Positions 47,979-57,308 of a stretch of DNA of 64,000 nt are shown one piece after another. Position 1 is the first letter of the stretch. Every line of letters starts with the position of its first letter. The notes under the pieces were generated by a model. That model was given only the letters and a program-made list of their open reading frames with translations. It was not told the origin of the DNA and searched no databases. Source of the stretch: an uncultured Agathobaculum sp. (GTDB lineage: Bacteria > Bacillota > Clostridia > Oscillospirales > Butyricicoccaceae); contig CAKSVR010000006.1 of NCBI GenBank assembly GCA_934504345.1, forward strand, positions 15,293-79,292, given 5' to 3'. The position numbers and the translations under genes are program-made.

Positions 47979-48020
47979 AGAGCGGAGAGTGAAGAGAATG
48001 GATAGCGGAAAATACATGAG

Positions 48021-48055
48021 AAAAGTCCCCGGAATCATCGATTCCGGGGACTTTT
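48021..48055. terminator. Bidirectional terminator between spoIID and glgP
   Basis: AAAAGTCCCCGGAATC, 3-nt loop, GATTCCGGGGACTTTT: 16 perfect pairs with A/T ends on both strands. A short AGAGTGGAGAGTGAAGAG repeat tract (47960-47999) lies just upstream. Confidence 0.94.
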
Positions 48056-48071
48056 GCTGATTGGTTTGCAG

Positions 48072-50519
48072 TTAGAATGCGAAATTCGTTTTTACGCGCC
48101 AGATATTCTGTGCGTACTCAGCGATGGAGCGGTCGGCTGCGAAGCGGCCGGAGTTTGCGATATTGATAAGCGCCATGCGGTTCCACTTATCCTGATCGCG
48201 GTAAACCTCGCTCACGCGCTCCTGCGCTGCGGCGTAGGAGGCGAAGTCCTTGAGGCTCATATAGCGGTCAGCCGGGCCGCCGTTGCCGCCGTGCAGCAGC
48301 AGGTTGGCAATATCGGTGTAGTCCACGCCGTCACCGAAGCCGTGGATGATCTGATCGAGCACACGGCGGATGACCGGATCGTTCTGGTAAATGACCATCG
48401 GCTCGTAGCTGCCGGAAGCGGCCAGCGCTTCCGCCTCGGGCGTTTCCATACCGAAGATGAAGATGTTGTCGCGGCCAACAGCCTCACAGATCTCGACGTT
48501 CGCACCGTCCATCGTGCCGATGGTGAGCGCGCCGTTCATCATGAACTTCATGTTGCCGGTGCCGGAAGCCTCCTTGCCGGCGATGGAGATCTGCTCGGAA
48601 ACCTCGGCAGCGGGCATGATGATCTCAGCCAGCGATACCTTGTAGTCCTCGAGGAATACGACCTTCAGCTTGTCGCGTACTGCCGGATCGTTGTCGATCA
48701 TGCGGGAGATGGAGTTGATGAGCTGGATGGTCTTTTTCGCAACTGCGTAGCCCGGTGCGGCCTTGGAGCCGAAAATGAACGTGCGCGGTACGAAATCCAT
48801 ATCCGGGTTGTCTTTCAGCTTGTGGTACAGGCTGATGATGTGCAGGATGTTGAGCATCTGGCGCTTGTACTCGTGCAGGCGCTTTACCTGAACATCAAAG
48901 ATGGAGTCCATGTTGACCTCGATGCCGTTGTGCTCCTTGATATAGTCAGCCAGACGCTGCTTGTTGTGGCGCTTGATCTCGCCCAGCTTGTTGAGCAGCT
49001 CCTTGTCGTCCGCATAGTTGTTCAGAACCTGAAGCTCGGACGGATGGGTGCGGTAGCCGGTGCCGATCTTGCTCTCGATGAGCTCTGCCAGCTCCGGGTT
49101 GGCCTCGCACAGCCAGCGGCGGTGCGCGATGCCGTTGGTAACGTTGCAGAACTTGGAGGAGTAGATCTTGTAGAAGTCGGTGAATACGCGCTCCTTGAGG
49201 ATCTCAGAGTGCAGCGCGGATACGCCGTTGATGGAGAACGAGCCTGCGATCGCCAGATGGGCCATGCGGACGGTATCGTCAGCAACGATAGCCAGCTTGG
49301 AGATCTTCTGGAAGTCGTTCGGGAAGTAGTTCCACAGCTCGGTGCAGAAGCGCTCGTTGATCTCGTAGATGATCTGCATGATGCGCGGCATGAGCTCCTG
49401 AACGAGCGATACCGGCCAGCACTCGAGTGCCTCGGGCATAACGGTGTGGTTGGTGTAAGCGACGGACTGGCTGGTGATGTTCCATGCCTGCTCCCAGCTC
49501 ATGTCGTTCTCGTCCATCAGGATACGCATCAGCTCCGGGATAACGAGGGTCGGGTGCGTATCGTTGATGTGCAGAACGTGCTTGTGCGCGAAGTTCTCGA
49601 GCGTGCCGTACTTGACCTTGTGCTTGGCGCAGATGTCCTGCAGGGTTGCGGAAACGAGGAAATACTGCTGCTTCAGGCGCAGGGACTGACCCTCGCGGTG
49701 GTTATCCTCCGGATAGAGGACCATCGAGATGGTTTCCGCCAGTGCGTGCTTCTCCAGCGCCTTCAGGTACTCGCCGGAGGAGAACAGCTTCATGTCCAGC
49801 GCGATCGGGCTCTGTGCCTTCCACAGGCGCAGGCGGGCGATGTTGTTGGTGTCGTAGCCGGAGATGGGCATATCATACGGCACCGCGAGGACCGGCGTGT
49901 AATCGTGGTAGTTGACGACCAGCTTGCCGTTCTCGTCAAAGTAGGTGTCTACCGAGCCGCCGATCTTAACCTCACGGGTTTCGTCCATCGCAGGGATCTG
50001 CCAAACCTCGCCGGTAGCGAGCCACGAATCCGGCAGCTCGACCTGCTGGCCCTCAACGATCTTCTGCTTGAAAATGCCGTGCTCGTAGCGGATGGAGTAG
50101 CCGGTGCCGCGCACGCCGTCGGTCGCCATGCCGTCCATGTAGCAGGCAGCCAGACGGCCGAGGCCGCCGTTGCCCAGACCGGGATCGGCTTCTTCCTCGA
50201 AGATGTCTGCCATCTCGAAGCCCATATCCTTGAGGGCTGCGGTCAGTGCATCCAGCATACCGAGGTTGTAGGCGTTGTTGCGCAGGCTGCGGCCGACAAG
50301 AAATTCCATGCACAGATAATGCACCTGACGCTCTCCGTCGCGCTCTACCTCATTCTGGGTTTCGATCATGTGCTCAGTCAGTGCATCGCGCACTACGAGG
50401 GCACAAGCCTCGTATACCTGATCCTTGGTAGCGTCCTCTACCTCGCAGGCGAAATGTCTTTGCAGCTTACCTGCAATGGCTTCTTTCAAAGCGGTCTTTG
50501 TGTACTGGGTCTTTGGCAT
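48072..50519 (-). CDS. glgP: Glycogen/starch phosphorylase
   Basis: 815 aa from ATG 50519 (GAGGAG upstream), normal length. Releases glucose 1-phosphate from glycogen with pyridoxal phosphate. Signatures: DPGLGNGGLGRLAACYMDGM, KVVFLEDYKVSLAEIIMPAAE then VSEQISIAGKEASGTGNMKF, the PLP-lysine neighbourhood (GTGNMKFMMNGALTIGTMDG). Last gene of the glg operon, so synthesis and breakdown genes are co-transcribed; a 300-bp gap with SHR5 separates it from glgA. Confidence 0.97.
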   Translation of the reverse strand: MPKTQYTKTALKEAIAGKLQRHFACEVEDATKDQVYEACALVVRDALTEHMIETQNEVERDGERQVHYLCMEFLVGRSLRNNAYNLGMLDALTAALKDMGFEMADIFEEEADPGLGNGGLGRLAACYMDGMATDGVRGTGYSIRYEHGIFKQKIVEGQQVELPDSWLATGEVWQIPAMDETREVKIGGSVDTYFDENGKLVVNYHDYTPVLAVPYDMPISGYDTNNIARLRLWKAQSPIALDMKLFSSGEYLKALEKHALAETISMVLYPEDNHREGQSLRLKQQYFLVSATLQDICAKHKVKYGTLENFAHKHVLHINDTHPTLVIPELMRILMDENDMSWEQAWNITSQSVAYTNHTVMPEALECWPVSLVQELMPRIMQIIYEINERFCTELWNYFPNDFQKISKLAIVADDTVRMAHLAIAGSFSINGVSALHSEILKERVFTDFYKIYSSKFCNVTNGIAHRRWLCEANPELAELIESKIGTGYRTHPSELQVLNNYADDKELLNKLGEIKRHNKQRLADYIKEHNGIEVNMDSIFDVQVKRLHEYKRQMLNILHIISLYHKLKDNPDMDFVPRTFIFGSKAAPGYAVAKKTIQLINSISRMIDNDPAVRDKLKVVFLEDYKVSLAEIIMPAAEVSEQISIAGKEASGTGNMKFMMNGALTIGTMDGANVEICEAVGRDNIFIFGMETPEAEALAASGSYEPMVIYQNDPVIRRVLDQIIHGFGDGVDYTDIANLLLHGGNGGPADRYMSLKDFASYAAAQERVSEVYRDQDKWNRMALINIANSGRFAADRSIAEYAQNIWRVKTNFAF

Positions 50520-50551
50520 GGTCTTTCTTATCTCCTCACATAGTTGTTTGG

Positions 50552-50712
50552 AGGTACTGCCGAGCGATACGGCGGCGGTGCTTTGCGGAAATTTTGTGCT
50601 CTGGCATCGTTGCGCTTCCTTGCAATACACAAAGTATTGCTGCGGAACCGCGCCTCGCCAGAACGCAAACTTTACTCGCAAATCACTCTTGCCGCATCAC
50701 TCGTCAGCACCT
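50552..50712 (+). repeat. Short hairpin repeat SHR5 (divergent termini)
   Basis: 161 bp in the glgA-glgP gap. The interior matches SHR1-4 (GCGGAAATTTTGTGCTCTG; TTTACTCGCAAATCACTCTT). The termini are different in sequence from the other copies yet still complementary: AGGTACTGCCGAGCGATACG at the left, and its near reverse complement at 50691-50712 (18 of 22 matches). Central hairpin TTCC-TT-GCAATAC, loop, GTATTGC-TGC-GGAA. So both helices are kept while sequence has changed. Hairpins at 50748-50770 and 50778-50812 between this and glgA may terminate part of the message. Confidence 0.8.
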
Positions 50713-50820
50713 CTGATGGTGCCGCGGATTATACGGAAACACCTGACGATATTGCAGCAATATCGTCGTTTGCCGCCGCTGCATTTCCCTCAAACGCAGC
50801 GGCGGGTCGGGTCGATGGAC

Positions 50821-52257
50821 TTACTGGCCCATCGCGGTCTTATAGACCTCGATATATTTATCGGCAGAGCTGCCCCAGCTGAAGTCGCTCTGCATACCCT
50901 GCATAACCAGCTTGTTCCACGCGGGCTTGTTGAAGCGGAACACGCCGCAGGCCTCACGGATAACGTGCAACATATCGTGCGCGTTATAGCTTGCAAAGGT
51001 AAAGCCGTTGCCTATGCCGGCGTAATCGACAAAGGCGTGAACGGTGTCCTTGAGGCCGCCGGTTTCGCGGACGATCGGAATGGTGCCGTAGCGCAGCGCG
51101 ATCATCTGTGCAAGGCCGCACGGCTCGAACTTGGACGGCATCAGGAACATATCCGCACCGGCATAGATGCGGTTTGCGAGGTCGCCCGAGAACATGATGG
51201 ATGCGGAAACCTTATCCGGCCAGCGGCGCTTTGCCTCGATGAACATCTGCTCATAGCGGTAATCGCCGGTGCCGAGCACGATCAGGCGAACGTCATCCGC
51301 CAGAATATCCGGCAGGACAGCCTCGACCAGATCAAGGCCCTTTTGATCGACAAAGCGGGTAACGATGCCGATGACAGGCGTGTTTGCATCGCCCTCAAGA
51401 CCGCAGAGCTTCAAAAGCTCGGTCTTGTTGACCAGCTTATCCTGCGGGTTGTTCGGGCCGTAGTTCTTGAAGATCTTGCTGTCGGTTTCCGGATTGAACG
51501 CATCCATGTTGATGCCGTTCAGGATGCCGTGCAGCTTGTAGCTGTTCATGCGGAGCACGGAATCCAGACGGTAGCCGTAGTATTCGGTCTGGATCTCGTT
51601 CGCGTAGGTCGGGGATACCGTGGTAACGGCGGTGGAAGCCACGATAGCGGCCTTCATCAGGTTGACGTCGCCGTCCATCGCCATAAAGCCGGAGCGGAAA
51701 TGCGCGTCGTCGATGCCGAGCACATACTCCAGGATCTCTCGGCCGTAGCGGCCCTGATACTGGATGTTGTGGATGGTGAACACGGTCTTGATGTTCTCGT
51801 AGAACGGGCGGGAGGCGAACATCAGGTTGTAGTAGACCGGCACGAGCGCGGTCTGCCAGTCGTTGCAGTTGATGACATCCGGCTTCCACTCCAGATCGGG
51901 CAGTACCTCGAGCACGGCCTTGGAGTAGTACGCGAAGCGCTCTGCATCGTCGTACTCGCCGTAGATCTGGCCGCGGGCGAAATAATACTCGTTGTCGATA
52001 AAGTAATAGGTCACGCCGTCCGCTTCATAGCGGAAGATGCCGCAATACTGGTTGCGCCAGCCCAGACGGACATAGGCGTTCTTGATGTAATAGAACTTTT
52101 CGCGCATACTCTGGTCGATCGCGGAATACAGCGGACAGAATACACGCACATCATGTCCCTTGGCCGCCAGCGCCTGCGGCAGGGAACCTGCGACATCGCC
52201 CAGTCCGCCGGTCTTGATGAACGGAGCGCATTCGCTGGTAACGTACATTATTTTCAT
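50821..52257 (-). CDS. glgA: Glycogen synthase (ADP-glucose, GT5)
   Basis: 478 aa. N-terminal MKIMYVTSECAPFIKTGGLG with the KTGGL ADP-glucose-binding motif; IGIVTRFVDQKGLDLVEAVL (shown in part) and the C-terminal MPSKFEPCGLAQMIALRYGT with the catalytic E-x7-E. Elongates alpha-1,4-glucan. Start ATG after GGAGG. Fourth gene in glgB-C-D-A-P. Confidence 0.97.
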   Translation of the reverse strand: MKIMYVTSECAPFIKTGGLGDVAGSLPQALAAKGHDVRVFCPLYSAIDQSMREKFYYIKNAYVRLGWRNQYCGIFRYEADGVTYYFIDNEYYFARGQIYGEYDDAERFAYYSKAVLEVLPDLEWKPDVINCNDWQTALVPVYYNLMFASRPFYENIKTVFTIHNIQYQGRYGREILEYVLGIDDAHFRSGFMAMDGDVNLMKAAIVASTAVTTVSPTYANEIQTEYYGYRLDSVLRMNSYKLHGILNGINMDAFNPETDSKIFKNYGPNNPQDKLVNKTELLKLCGLEGDANTPVIGIVTRFVDQKGLDLVEAVLPDILADDVRLIVLGTGDYRYEQMFIEAKRRWPDKVSASIMFSGDLANRIYAGADMFLMPSKFEPCGLAQMIALRYGTIPIVRETGGLKDTVHAFVDYAGIGNGFTFASYNAHDMLHVIREACGVFRFNKPAWNKLVMQGMQSDFSWGSSADKYIEVYKTAMGQ

Positions 52258-52434
52258 AAAAGCCGAGCCTCCTCAGCATTGGGTGCGGGAAAACGGCAAC
52301 TGCCTCCTCCCGCACCCGCTGTAATTTCATTATACTCGTTTCTGCTTCGGTTCAATATAGCAATGTTTCACGAACATTTGCACGGTTTGCGGAACATTTT
52401 TTGTGGCTGTATCGAACCTTTTACAAAAAATTCA

Positions 52435-53562
52435 TCAAACGGTCGCATTTTTGGCGATGGTGATGGGATAATCCTCGTGGCCCATCATCGTGCGGCCGTT
52501 GCGGATGATAACGTTGCGGTCGGTGATAACGTGCTGGAGCGAAGCATCGTTCAGGATGCGGCCGCCCTCCGTGATGATGCAGTTCTTGACCTCTGCACCC
52601 TTTTCCACAACAACATCGCGGAACAGGACGGAGTTCTGCACCTTGCCCTCGATGCGGCAGCCGTCCGCGATCAGGCAGTCCTCAACATCGGCCTCGTCGC
52701 CGTAGTAGGTGGGCGCCTCGTCCTGGATGCGGGTGAGGATGGGACGGGTGCGCTTGAATACCTCGCTGCGGACATCCTTGTCCAGCATATCCATGTTGGA
52801 GCGGAAGTAATCGAATGTATCCTCGATCTTGACGGCGTACTCGTTGAACAGATAGCCGGCAACCGTGCCGTCCATCAGGGCACGGGTCAGGAACTCGCGC
52901 TCGAAGTGGATGCAGTTGTGCGTTACGCAGTCCGAGAGCATATGGATGAGGTACTGACGGCTCATCACATAGATGCCGAGCGAAGCGTGCTTGCACTTGC
53001 CCTCGTTGCAGTCGCCCACGCGGATGTCAACGGCTTCCTTCTTGCGGTTGAGCTCGACATAGGTGGTGAACGGGGAGTCCTTGTGCTTCTTGGTGCAGAC
53101 CATGGTCAGGTCCGCGCCGGACTTGATATGGCGGTCGAGCACATCGTCGAGCGGCACGTTGGCAACAATATCGCCGTCCGCTACGACAACATAGTCCGCG
53201 CGGTTCTTCTGGAGGAAGTCCACCGCACCGGCCAGTGCATCGATCTTGCCGCGGTATTCGCCGGTAACGAGCGGCGAAGCCTTCTTGGAGTACGAATACG
53301 GCGGGAGGATAGTAACGCCGCCGTTCTTGCGGGACAGATCCCAGTCCTTGGCATTGCCGATGTGGTCGATCAGGGACTGATACTTGTCCTTCATCAGCAC
53401 GCCTACGCGGTAAATGCCGCTGTTTACCATATTGGAAAGCATAAAGTCGATAACGCGGTAACGGCCGCCCCACTGTACGGCGCCGACGGTGCGGTGCTCG
53501 GTCAGCTCACGGAGATCGTTGTCCGTATCGAATGCAATAATCATACCTAAAACGCTGTTCAT
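52435..53562 (-). CDS. glgD: Glucose-1-phosphate adenylyltransferase subunit GlgD
   Basis: 375 aa. Begins MNSVLGMIIAFDTDNDLREL: the GGxGxRL nucleotide loop of GlgC is lost, as in regulatory GlgD subunits, while GRYRVIDFMLSNMVNSGIYR and the C-terminal left-handed beta-helix (CRIEGKVQNSVLFRDVVVEK) are kept. Forms a heterotetramer with GlgC. 14 nt after glgC. 177 bp separate it from glgA with no further feature seen. Confidence 0.95.
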   Translation of the reverse strand: MNSVLGMIIAFDTDNDLRELTEHRTVGAVQWGGRYRVIDFMLSNMVNSGIYRVGVLMKDKYQSLIDHIGNAKDWDLSRKNGGVTILPPYSYSKKASPLVTGEYRGKIDALAGAVDFLQKNRADYVVVADGDIVANVPLDDVLDRHIKSGADLTMVCTKKHKDSPFTTYVELNRKKEAVDIRVGDCNEGKCKHASLGIYVMSRQYLIHMLSDCVTHNCIHFEREFLTRALMDGTVAGYLFNEYAVKIEDTFDYFRSNMDMLDKDVRSEVFKRTRPILTRIQDEAPTYYGDEADVEDCLIADGCRIEGKVQNSVLFRDVVVEKGAEVKNCIITEGGRILNDASLQHVITDRNVIIRNGRTMMGHEDYPITIAKNATV

Positions 53563-53576
53563 TATGTGCCGCCCCC

Positions 53577-54785
53577 TTACTCTGCGTCCGGCAGATCCTT
53601 GTCTGCCATTTCCTTTGCGGCCAGCTTTGCGCCGCTGCCGATGCGGACGCCCTCGGCTACTACCGCAACGCCCCAGCTGTCAACATCGCAGTCCGCCGGG
53701 CTGTCGCCAACGTGTGCGTTCTTTGCGATAACGGCGTTCTCTGCTACGATGGAGTAGCGCACGACAGCGCCCTCCTCGATGACAGCGCCCGGCATGAGGA
53801 TGGAATACTCAACCTTGGCGCCCTTGCCGATCCGGACATCCGAGAACAGGACGGATTCGGAAACATCGCCGTAGATCTCGCAGCCCTCGGAGAGCAGCGT
53901 GTGCGTTACCTTGGCCTGCTTGGAGGTGAAGTGCGGAGGCGAACCGGTGGTGCGGCCGTAGATCTTCCAGTTGTCGTTGGACAGGTCCAGGCCGGAGGTC
54001 GGGGAGAGCAGATCCATGTTTGCTTCCCACAGGCTTTCGATGGTTCCTACATCCTTCCAGTAGCCCTTGAAGCGGTAGGAAACCAGCTTTTCGCCGTTGT
54101 TCAGCATCGCCGGGATGATGTCCTTGCCGAAGTCGTTGGAGGACTGCTCGTTGGCCTCATCGTCTACGAGGTACTGCTTGAGCTTCTTCCAGCTGAAGAT
54201 GTAAATGCCCATGGAGGCGAGGGTGGACTTGGGCTCCTTGGGCTTCTCCTCGAACTCGTAGATCGTGCCGTCCGGATTGCAGTTCATGATGCCGAAGCGG
54301 GAAGCCTCGGAAAGCGGCACATCGAGCACGGCGATGGTCGCATCCGCGCCGGTTTCCTTGTGCTGCTGGAGCATCTTGTTGTAGTCCATCTTGTAGATGT
54401 GGTCGCCCGAGAGGATGAGGACGTATTCCGGGTCGTAATCCTCGAGGAACTGGATGTTCTGGTAGATAGCGTTCGCCGTGCCCTTGTACCACTCGGTCTT
54501 TTTGCTCTCGTACGGCGGCAGAACGTAAACGCCGCCGCGCAGACGGTCGAGATCCCAGGTCTGGCCTGCACCGATGTAGGCATTCAGAACGTGCGGCTCG
54601 TACTGGGTCAGGATGCCGACAGTATCGATGCCGGAGTTGACACAGTTGGAAAGCGGGAAGTCGATGATGCGGTACTTGCCGCCGAACGGTACGGCGGGCT
54701 TTGCGACCTTATTGGTCAGCACATACAAACGGCTGCCTCGGCCGCCTGCGAGCAGCATGGCTACGCATTCTTTTTTCCGATACAT
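53577..54785 (-). CDS. glgC: Glucose-1-phosphate adenylyltransferase, catalytic subunit
   Basis: 402 aa. MLLAGGRGSRLYVLTNKVAK (nucleotide loop; normal GGxGxRLxPLT with V for P), FGGKYRIIDFPLSNCVNSGI, and LILSGDHIYKMDYNKMLQQH (metal aspartate). C-terminal hexapeptide beta-helix. Makes ADP-glucose, the committed step of glycogen synthesis. The GlgC/GlgD pair is typical of Firmicutes. Confidence 0.97.
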   Translation of the reverse strand: MYRKKECVAMLLAGGRGSRLYVLTNKVAKPAVPFGGKYRIIDFPLSNCVNSGIDTVGILTQYEPHVLNAYIGAGQTWDLDRLRGGVYVLPPYESKKTEWYKGTANAIYQNIQFLEDYDPEYVLILSGDHIYKMDYNKMLQQHKETGADATIAVLDVPLSEASRFGIMNCNPDGTIYEFEEKPKEPKSTLASMGIYIFSWKKLKQYLVDDEANEQSSNDFGKDIIPAMLNNGEKLVSYRFKGYWKDVGTIESLWEANMDLLSPTSGLDLSNDNWKIYGRTTGSPPHFTSKQAKVTHTLLSEGCEIYGDVSESVLFSDVRIGKGAKVEYSILMPGAVIEEGAVVRYSIVAENAVIAKNAHVGDSPADCDVDSWGVAVVAEGVRIGSGAKLAAKEMADKDLPDAE

Positions 54786-54877
54786 TAGTAATTCTCCTTT
54801 TTCACAGTCTGCATTGCTGCAAGTTGTACGCCGCCGGGCGGCGTATCCCCTCTGTGCTTATATGAACTGTCTGGCAG

Positions 54878-57070
54878 TTATTCGCTGTCGGATACAGTTA
54901 CAGCCTTTTCCGTGGTCTTTGCGACCGCTTTTTCCGTGGCTTTCGTCACAGCCTTGGTTCCGGTGCGGGCTACCGCCTTTTCACCGGTCTTGGCTACGGC
55001 CTTGGAGGTCGTTTTTGCAACGGCCTTCTCCGTGGTCTTTGCAACGGCCTTGGTGCCGGTCTTTGCGACGGCTTTGGTGCCGGTCTTGGTCACGGCCTTG
55101 GTCGAGCGGGTGCGCTTTGCGGGCTTGTCGGCCGCCTCGGCCTTTGCCGCTTCGATCTCGGCCTTGGTGCGGCGCTTGGCTCTCGCCTTGCCCTTGAGGA
55201 ACAGCACGCCGAAGCGCGGGATCTTGAGCGCGATGGACTGCTCCTGCCCGTGCATGGGCTTGCTGTCGGTCTTGACCTTGCCGTTGGCTATGCCGCTGCC
55301 GCCGAACTCGGTCTTGTCCGAGGTGAATATTTCTTCGTAGGTGCCGGTGATCGGTACGCCGATGCGGTATTCCTGCTGCTCCTCCGGGGAGAAGTTGACA
55401 ACGACCACGATGTCCGAGCCGTCCTTGGCGACACGGCGGAACGCGATGATGTTGTTGCGGTTATCCTCGTGGCTGATCCACTCGAAGCCGCGCCAGTCGG
55501 TATCCTGCTCCCACAGCTGCGGAGTCGCAAGATAGAAATGGTTGAGTGCCTTGACATAGCTCTGCATCTGCTTGTGCGCCGGATAGTCCAGCAGCATCCA
55601 GTCCAGACCGCGCTGGTACGCCCATTCGGAGAACTGGGCGAACTCGCCGCCCATGAACAGCATCTTCTTGCCCGGATGTGCGGCCATGTAGCCGTACAGT
55701 GCGCGCAGACCGCCGAACTGGTTCTCATACGGAGGCGGCATCTTGCCGATGAGCGAGCACTTGCCGTGTACGACCTCATCGTGCGAGAGCGGCAGGATGT
55801 AATTCTCGGAAAAGGCATACATGAACGAGAACGTGATCTTGTCATGCATATCCTTGCGGAAGAACGGGTCGGCCGAGCAGTAGCACAGCATATCGTTCAT
55901 CCAGCCCATGTTCCACTTGAAGTTGAAGCCCAGACCGCCGTCATAGCCAGGTTTCGTGACCATCGGCCACGCGGTGGACTCCTCCGCGATCATCAGGACG
56001 TCCGGATGATCGGTCAGTATGTACTCGTTGAGCAGGCGCAGGAAGTCGACCGCTTCGAGATTCTCGCGTCCGCCGTGGATGTTCGGCCGCCATTCATTCT
56101 GGCGGTTGTAGTCCAGATACAGCATGGACGCGACCGCGTCTACGCGCAGGCCGTCCATGTGGAACTTCTCGATCCAGAACATTGCGGACGAGAACAGCAG
56201 GTTTCGCGTCGAGGTCTTGCCATAGTCGAACACGCGCGTGCCCCATTCCTTGTGCTCCATCTTGAGCGGATCGGCGTACTCATACAGATGCGAGCCGTCG
56301 AACTCGACCAGACCGCAGCCGTCCTTCGGGAAGTGAGCCGGAACCCAGTCCATGATGACGCCGAGGCCGGCCTGATGCGCCTTGTCGATCAGGTACATGA
56401 GATCCTTCGGCGTGCCGTAGCGGCTGGTCGCGGCGAAATAGCCGATGACCTGATAGCCCCACGAGCCGTCGAACGGATACTCGGTCAGCGGCATGAACTC
56501 GATATGCGTGTAGCCCATTTCCTTGACATAGGGAACGAGCTCGTCCGCGAGCTGGCGGTAGGAATAAAAATTACCGTCCTCGTGCATCTTCCACGAGCCG
56601 AGATGGCACTCGTAGATGTTGACCGGACTGGAATACGGCAAGTGGTTTTTGCGCCACTGGAGCCAGCTGTCGTCGCCCCATTCGTAGCCGCTGATATCAT
56701 ACGCCTTGGTGGCGTTGCCCGGGCGGGTCTCGAAGTGGAAGCCATACGGGTCGGACTTGTCGAATACATCGCCCGATTTGGCCCATACGCTGTACTTGTA
56801 CGCGGTATATTCCGCGATATTCGGAATAAATTTCTCCCAGATGCCCTGCTCGTCGCGGGTCATGTAATCGGCTTCCCGGTCCCAGCCGTTGAACTCACCC
56901 ATGACCGACACGTTCGCCGCCTCCGGCGCGTACACGCGGAACAGATATCCCTGCTCGCCGTCCTGCACGAAGGGGTGTGCGCCCATGTAGTCATAAGCTC
57001 GGCAATCCCTGCCCGAGTAGAAAAGCTCGCTGCGCTTTTCTACGGCCGGGGATGCGGATTTCTTCCTCAT
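54878..57070 (-). CDS. glgB: 1,4-alpha-glucan branching enzyme with histone-H1-like tail
   Basis: 730 aa. N-terminal CBM48 (PEAANVSVMGEFNGWDRE), GH13 barrel with YTHIEFMPLTEYPFDGSWGY, nucleophile region GLRVDAVASMLY, acid MIAEESTAWP, and LPLSHDEVVHGK. The catalytic part ends near residue 640. The final ~95 residues are Lys/Ala/Thr-rich and built from ~8-residue repeats of the form TKAVAKTG/TEKAVAKT, preceded by AKRRTKAEIEAAKAEAADKP. Such a tail is not part of GlgB and resembles histone-H1/HupB-type tails. First gene of the glycogen operon. Confidence 0.96.
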   Translation of the reverse strand: MRKKSASPAVEKRSELFYSGRDCRAYDYMGAHPFVQDGEQGYLFRVYAPEAANVSVMGEFNGWDREADYMTRDEQGIWEKFIPNIAEYTAYKYSVWAKSGDVFDKSDPYGFHFETRPGNATKAYDISGYEWGDDSWLQWRKNHLPYSSPVNIYECHLGSWKMHEDGNFYSYRQLADELVPYVKEMGYTHIEFMPLTEYPFDGSWGYQVIGYFAATSRYGTPKDLMYLIDKAHQAGLGVIMDWVPAHFPKDGCGLVEFDGSHLYEYADPLKMEHKEWGTRVFDYGKTSTRNLLFSSAMFWIEKFHMDGLRVDAVASMLYLDYNRQNEWRPNIHGGRENLEAVDFLRLLNEYILTDHPDVLMIAEESTAWPMVTKPGYDGGLGFNFKWNMGWMNDMLCYCSADPFFRKDMHDKITFSFMYAFSENYILPLSHDEVVHGKCSLIGKMPPPYENQFGGLRALYGYMAAHPGKKMLFMGGEFAQFSEWAYQRGLDWMLLDYPAHKQMQSYVKALNHFYLATPQLWEQDTDWRGFEWISHEDNRNNIIAFRRVAKDGSDIVVVVNFSPEEQQEYRIGVPITGTYEEIFTSDKTEFGGSGIANGKVKTDSKPMHGQEQSIALKIPRFGVLFLKGKARAKRRTKAEIEAAKAEAADKPAKRTRSTKAVTKTGTKAVAKTGTKAVAKTTEKAVAKTTSKAVAKTGEKAVARTGTKAVTKATEKAVAKTTEKAVTVSDSE

Positions 57071-57190
57071 ACTGCATCTCTCCCTTATTTTCTCTGCCGG
57101 AAACAGTGCATTTCGGAAACATTTTCCGTTTTTTCCAATTTCTCAGCAGTTCCCTTTTCCTCTTTAGACATATCCAGTATAACGCAATAA

Positions 57191-57242
57191 AAAAGAAAAG
57201 TCCAGCAATTTTACACAATCGCCGGACTTTTCTTTTTTATTT
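57191..57242. terminator. Bidirectional terminator between cinA and glgB
   Basis: GAAAAGTCCAGC and GCCGGACTTTTC pair across a 15-nt loop, flanked by A- and T-runs on either side. A TATACT with TGGACT 17 nt upstream on the minus strand partly overlaps and is the candidate glgB promoter. Confidence 0.85.
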
Positions 57243-57308
57243 TTTGTTCGCTTTACACAGTGTTTGCCGGGAAATGTCGAGAAAATGTACAAATTACCGG
57301 CAAAGTGT

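Noticed and set aside
50425..53550. Open frame of about 1,040 codons on the plus strand opposite glgA and glgD, and a similar one opposite glgP
   Set aside because: They are antisense to clearly conserved glycogen genes, have no ribosome site or family motifs, and arise from GC-rich codon bias.
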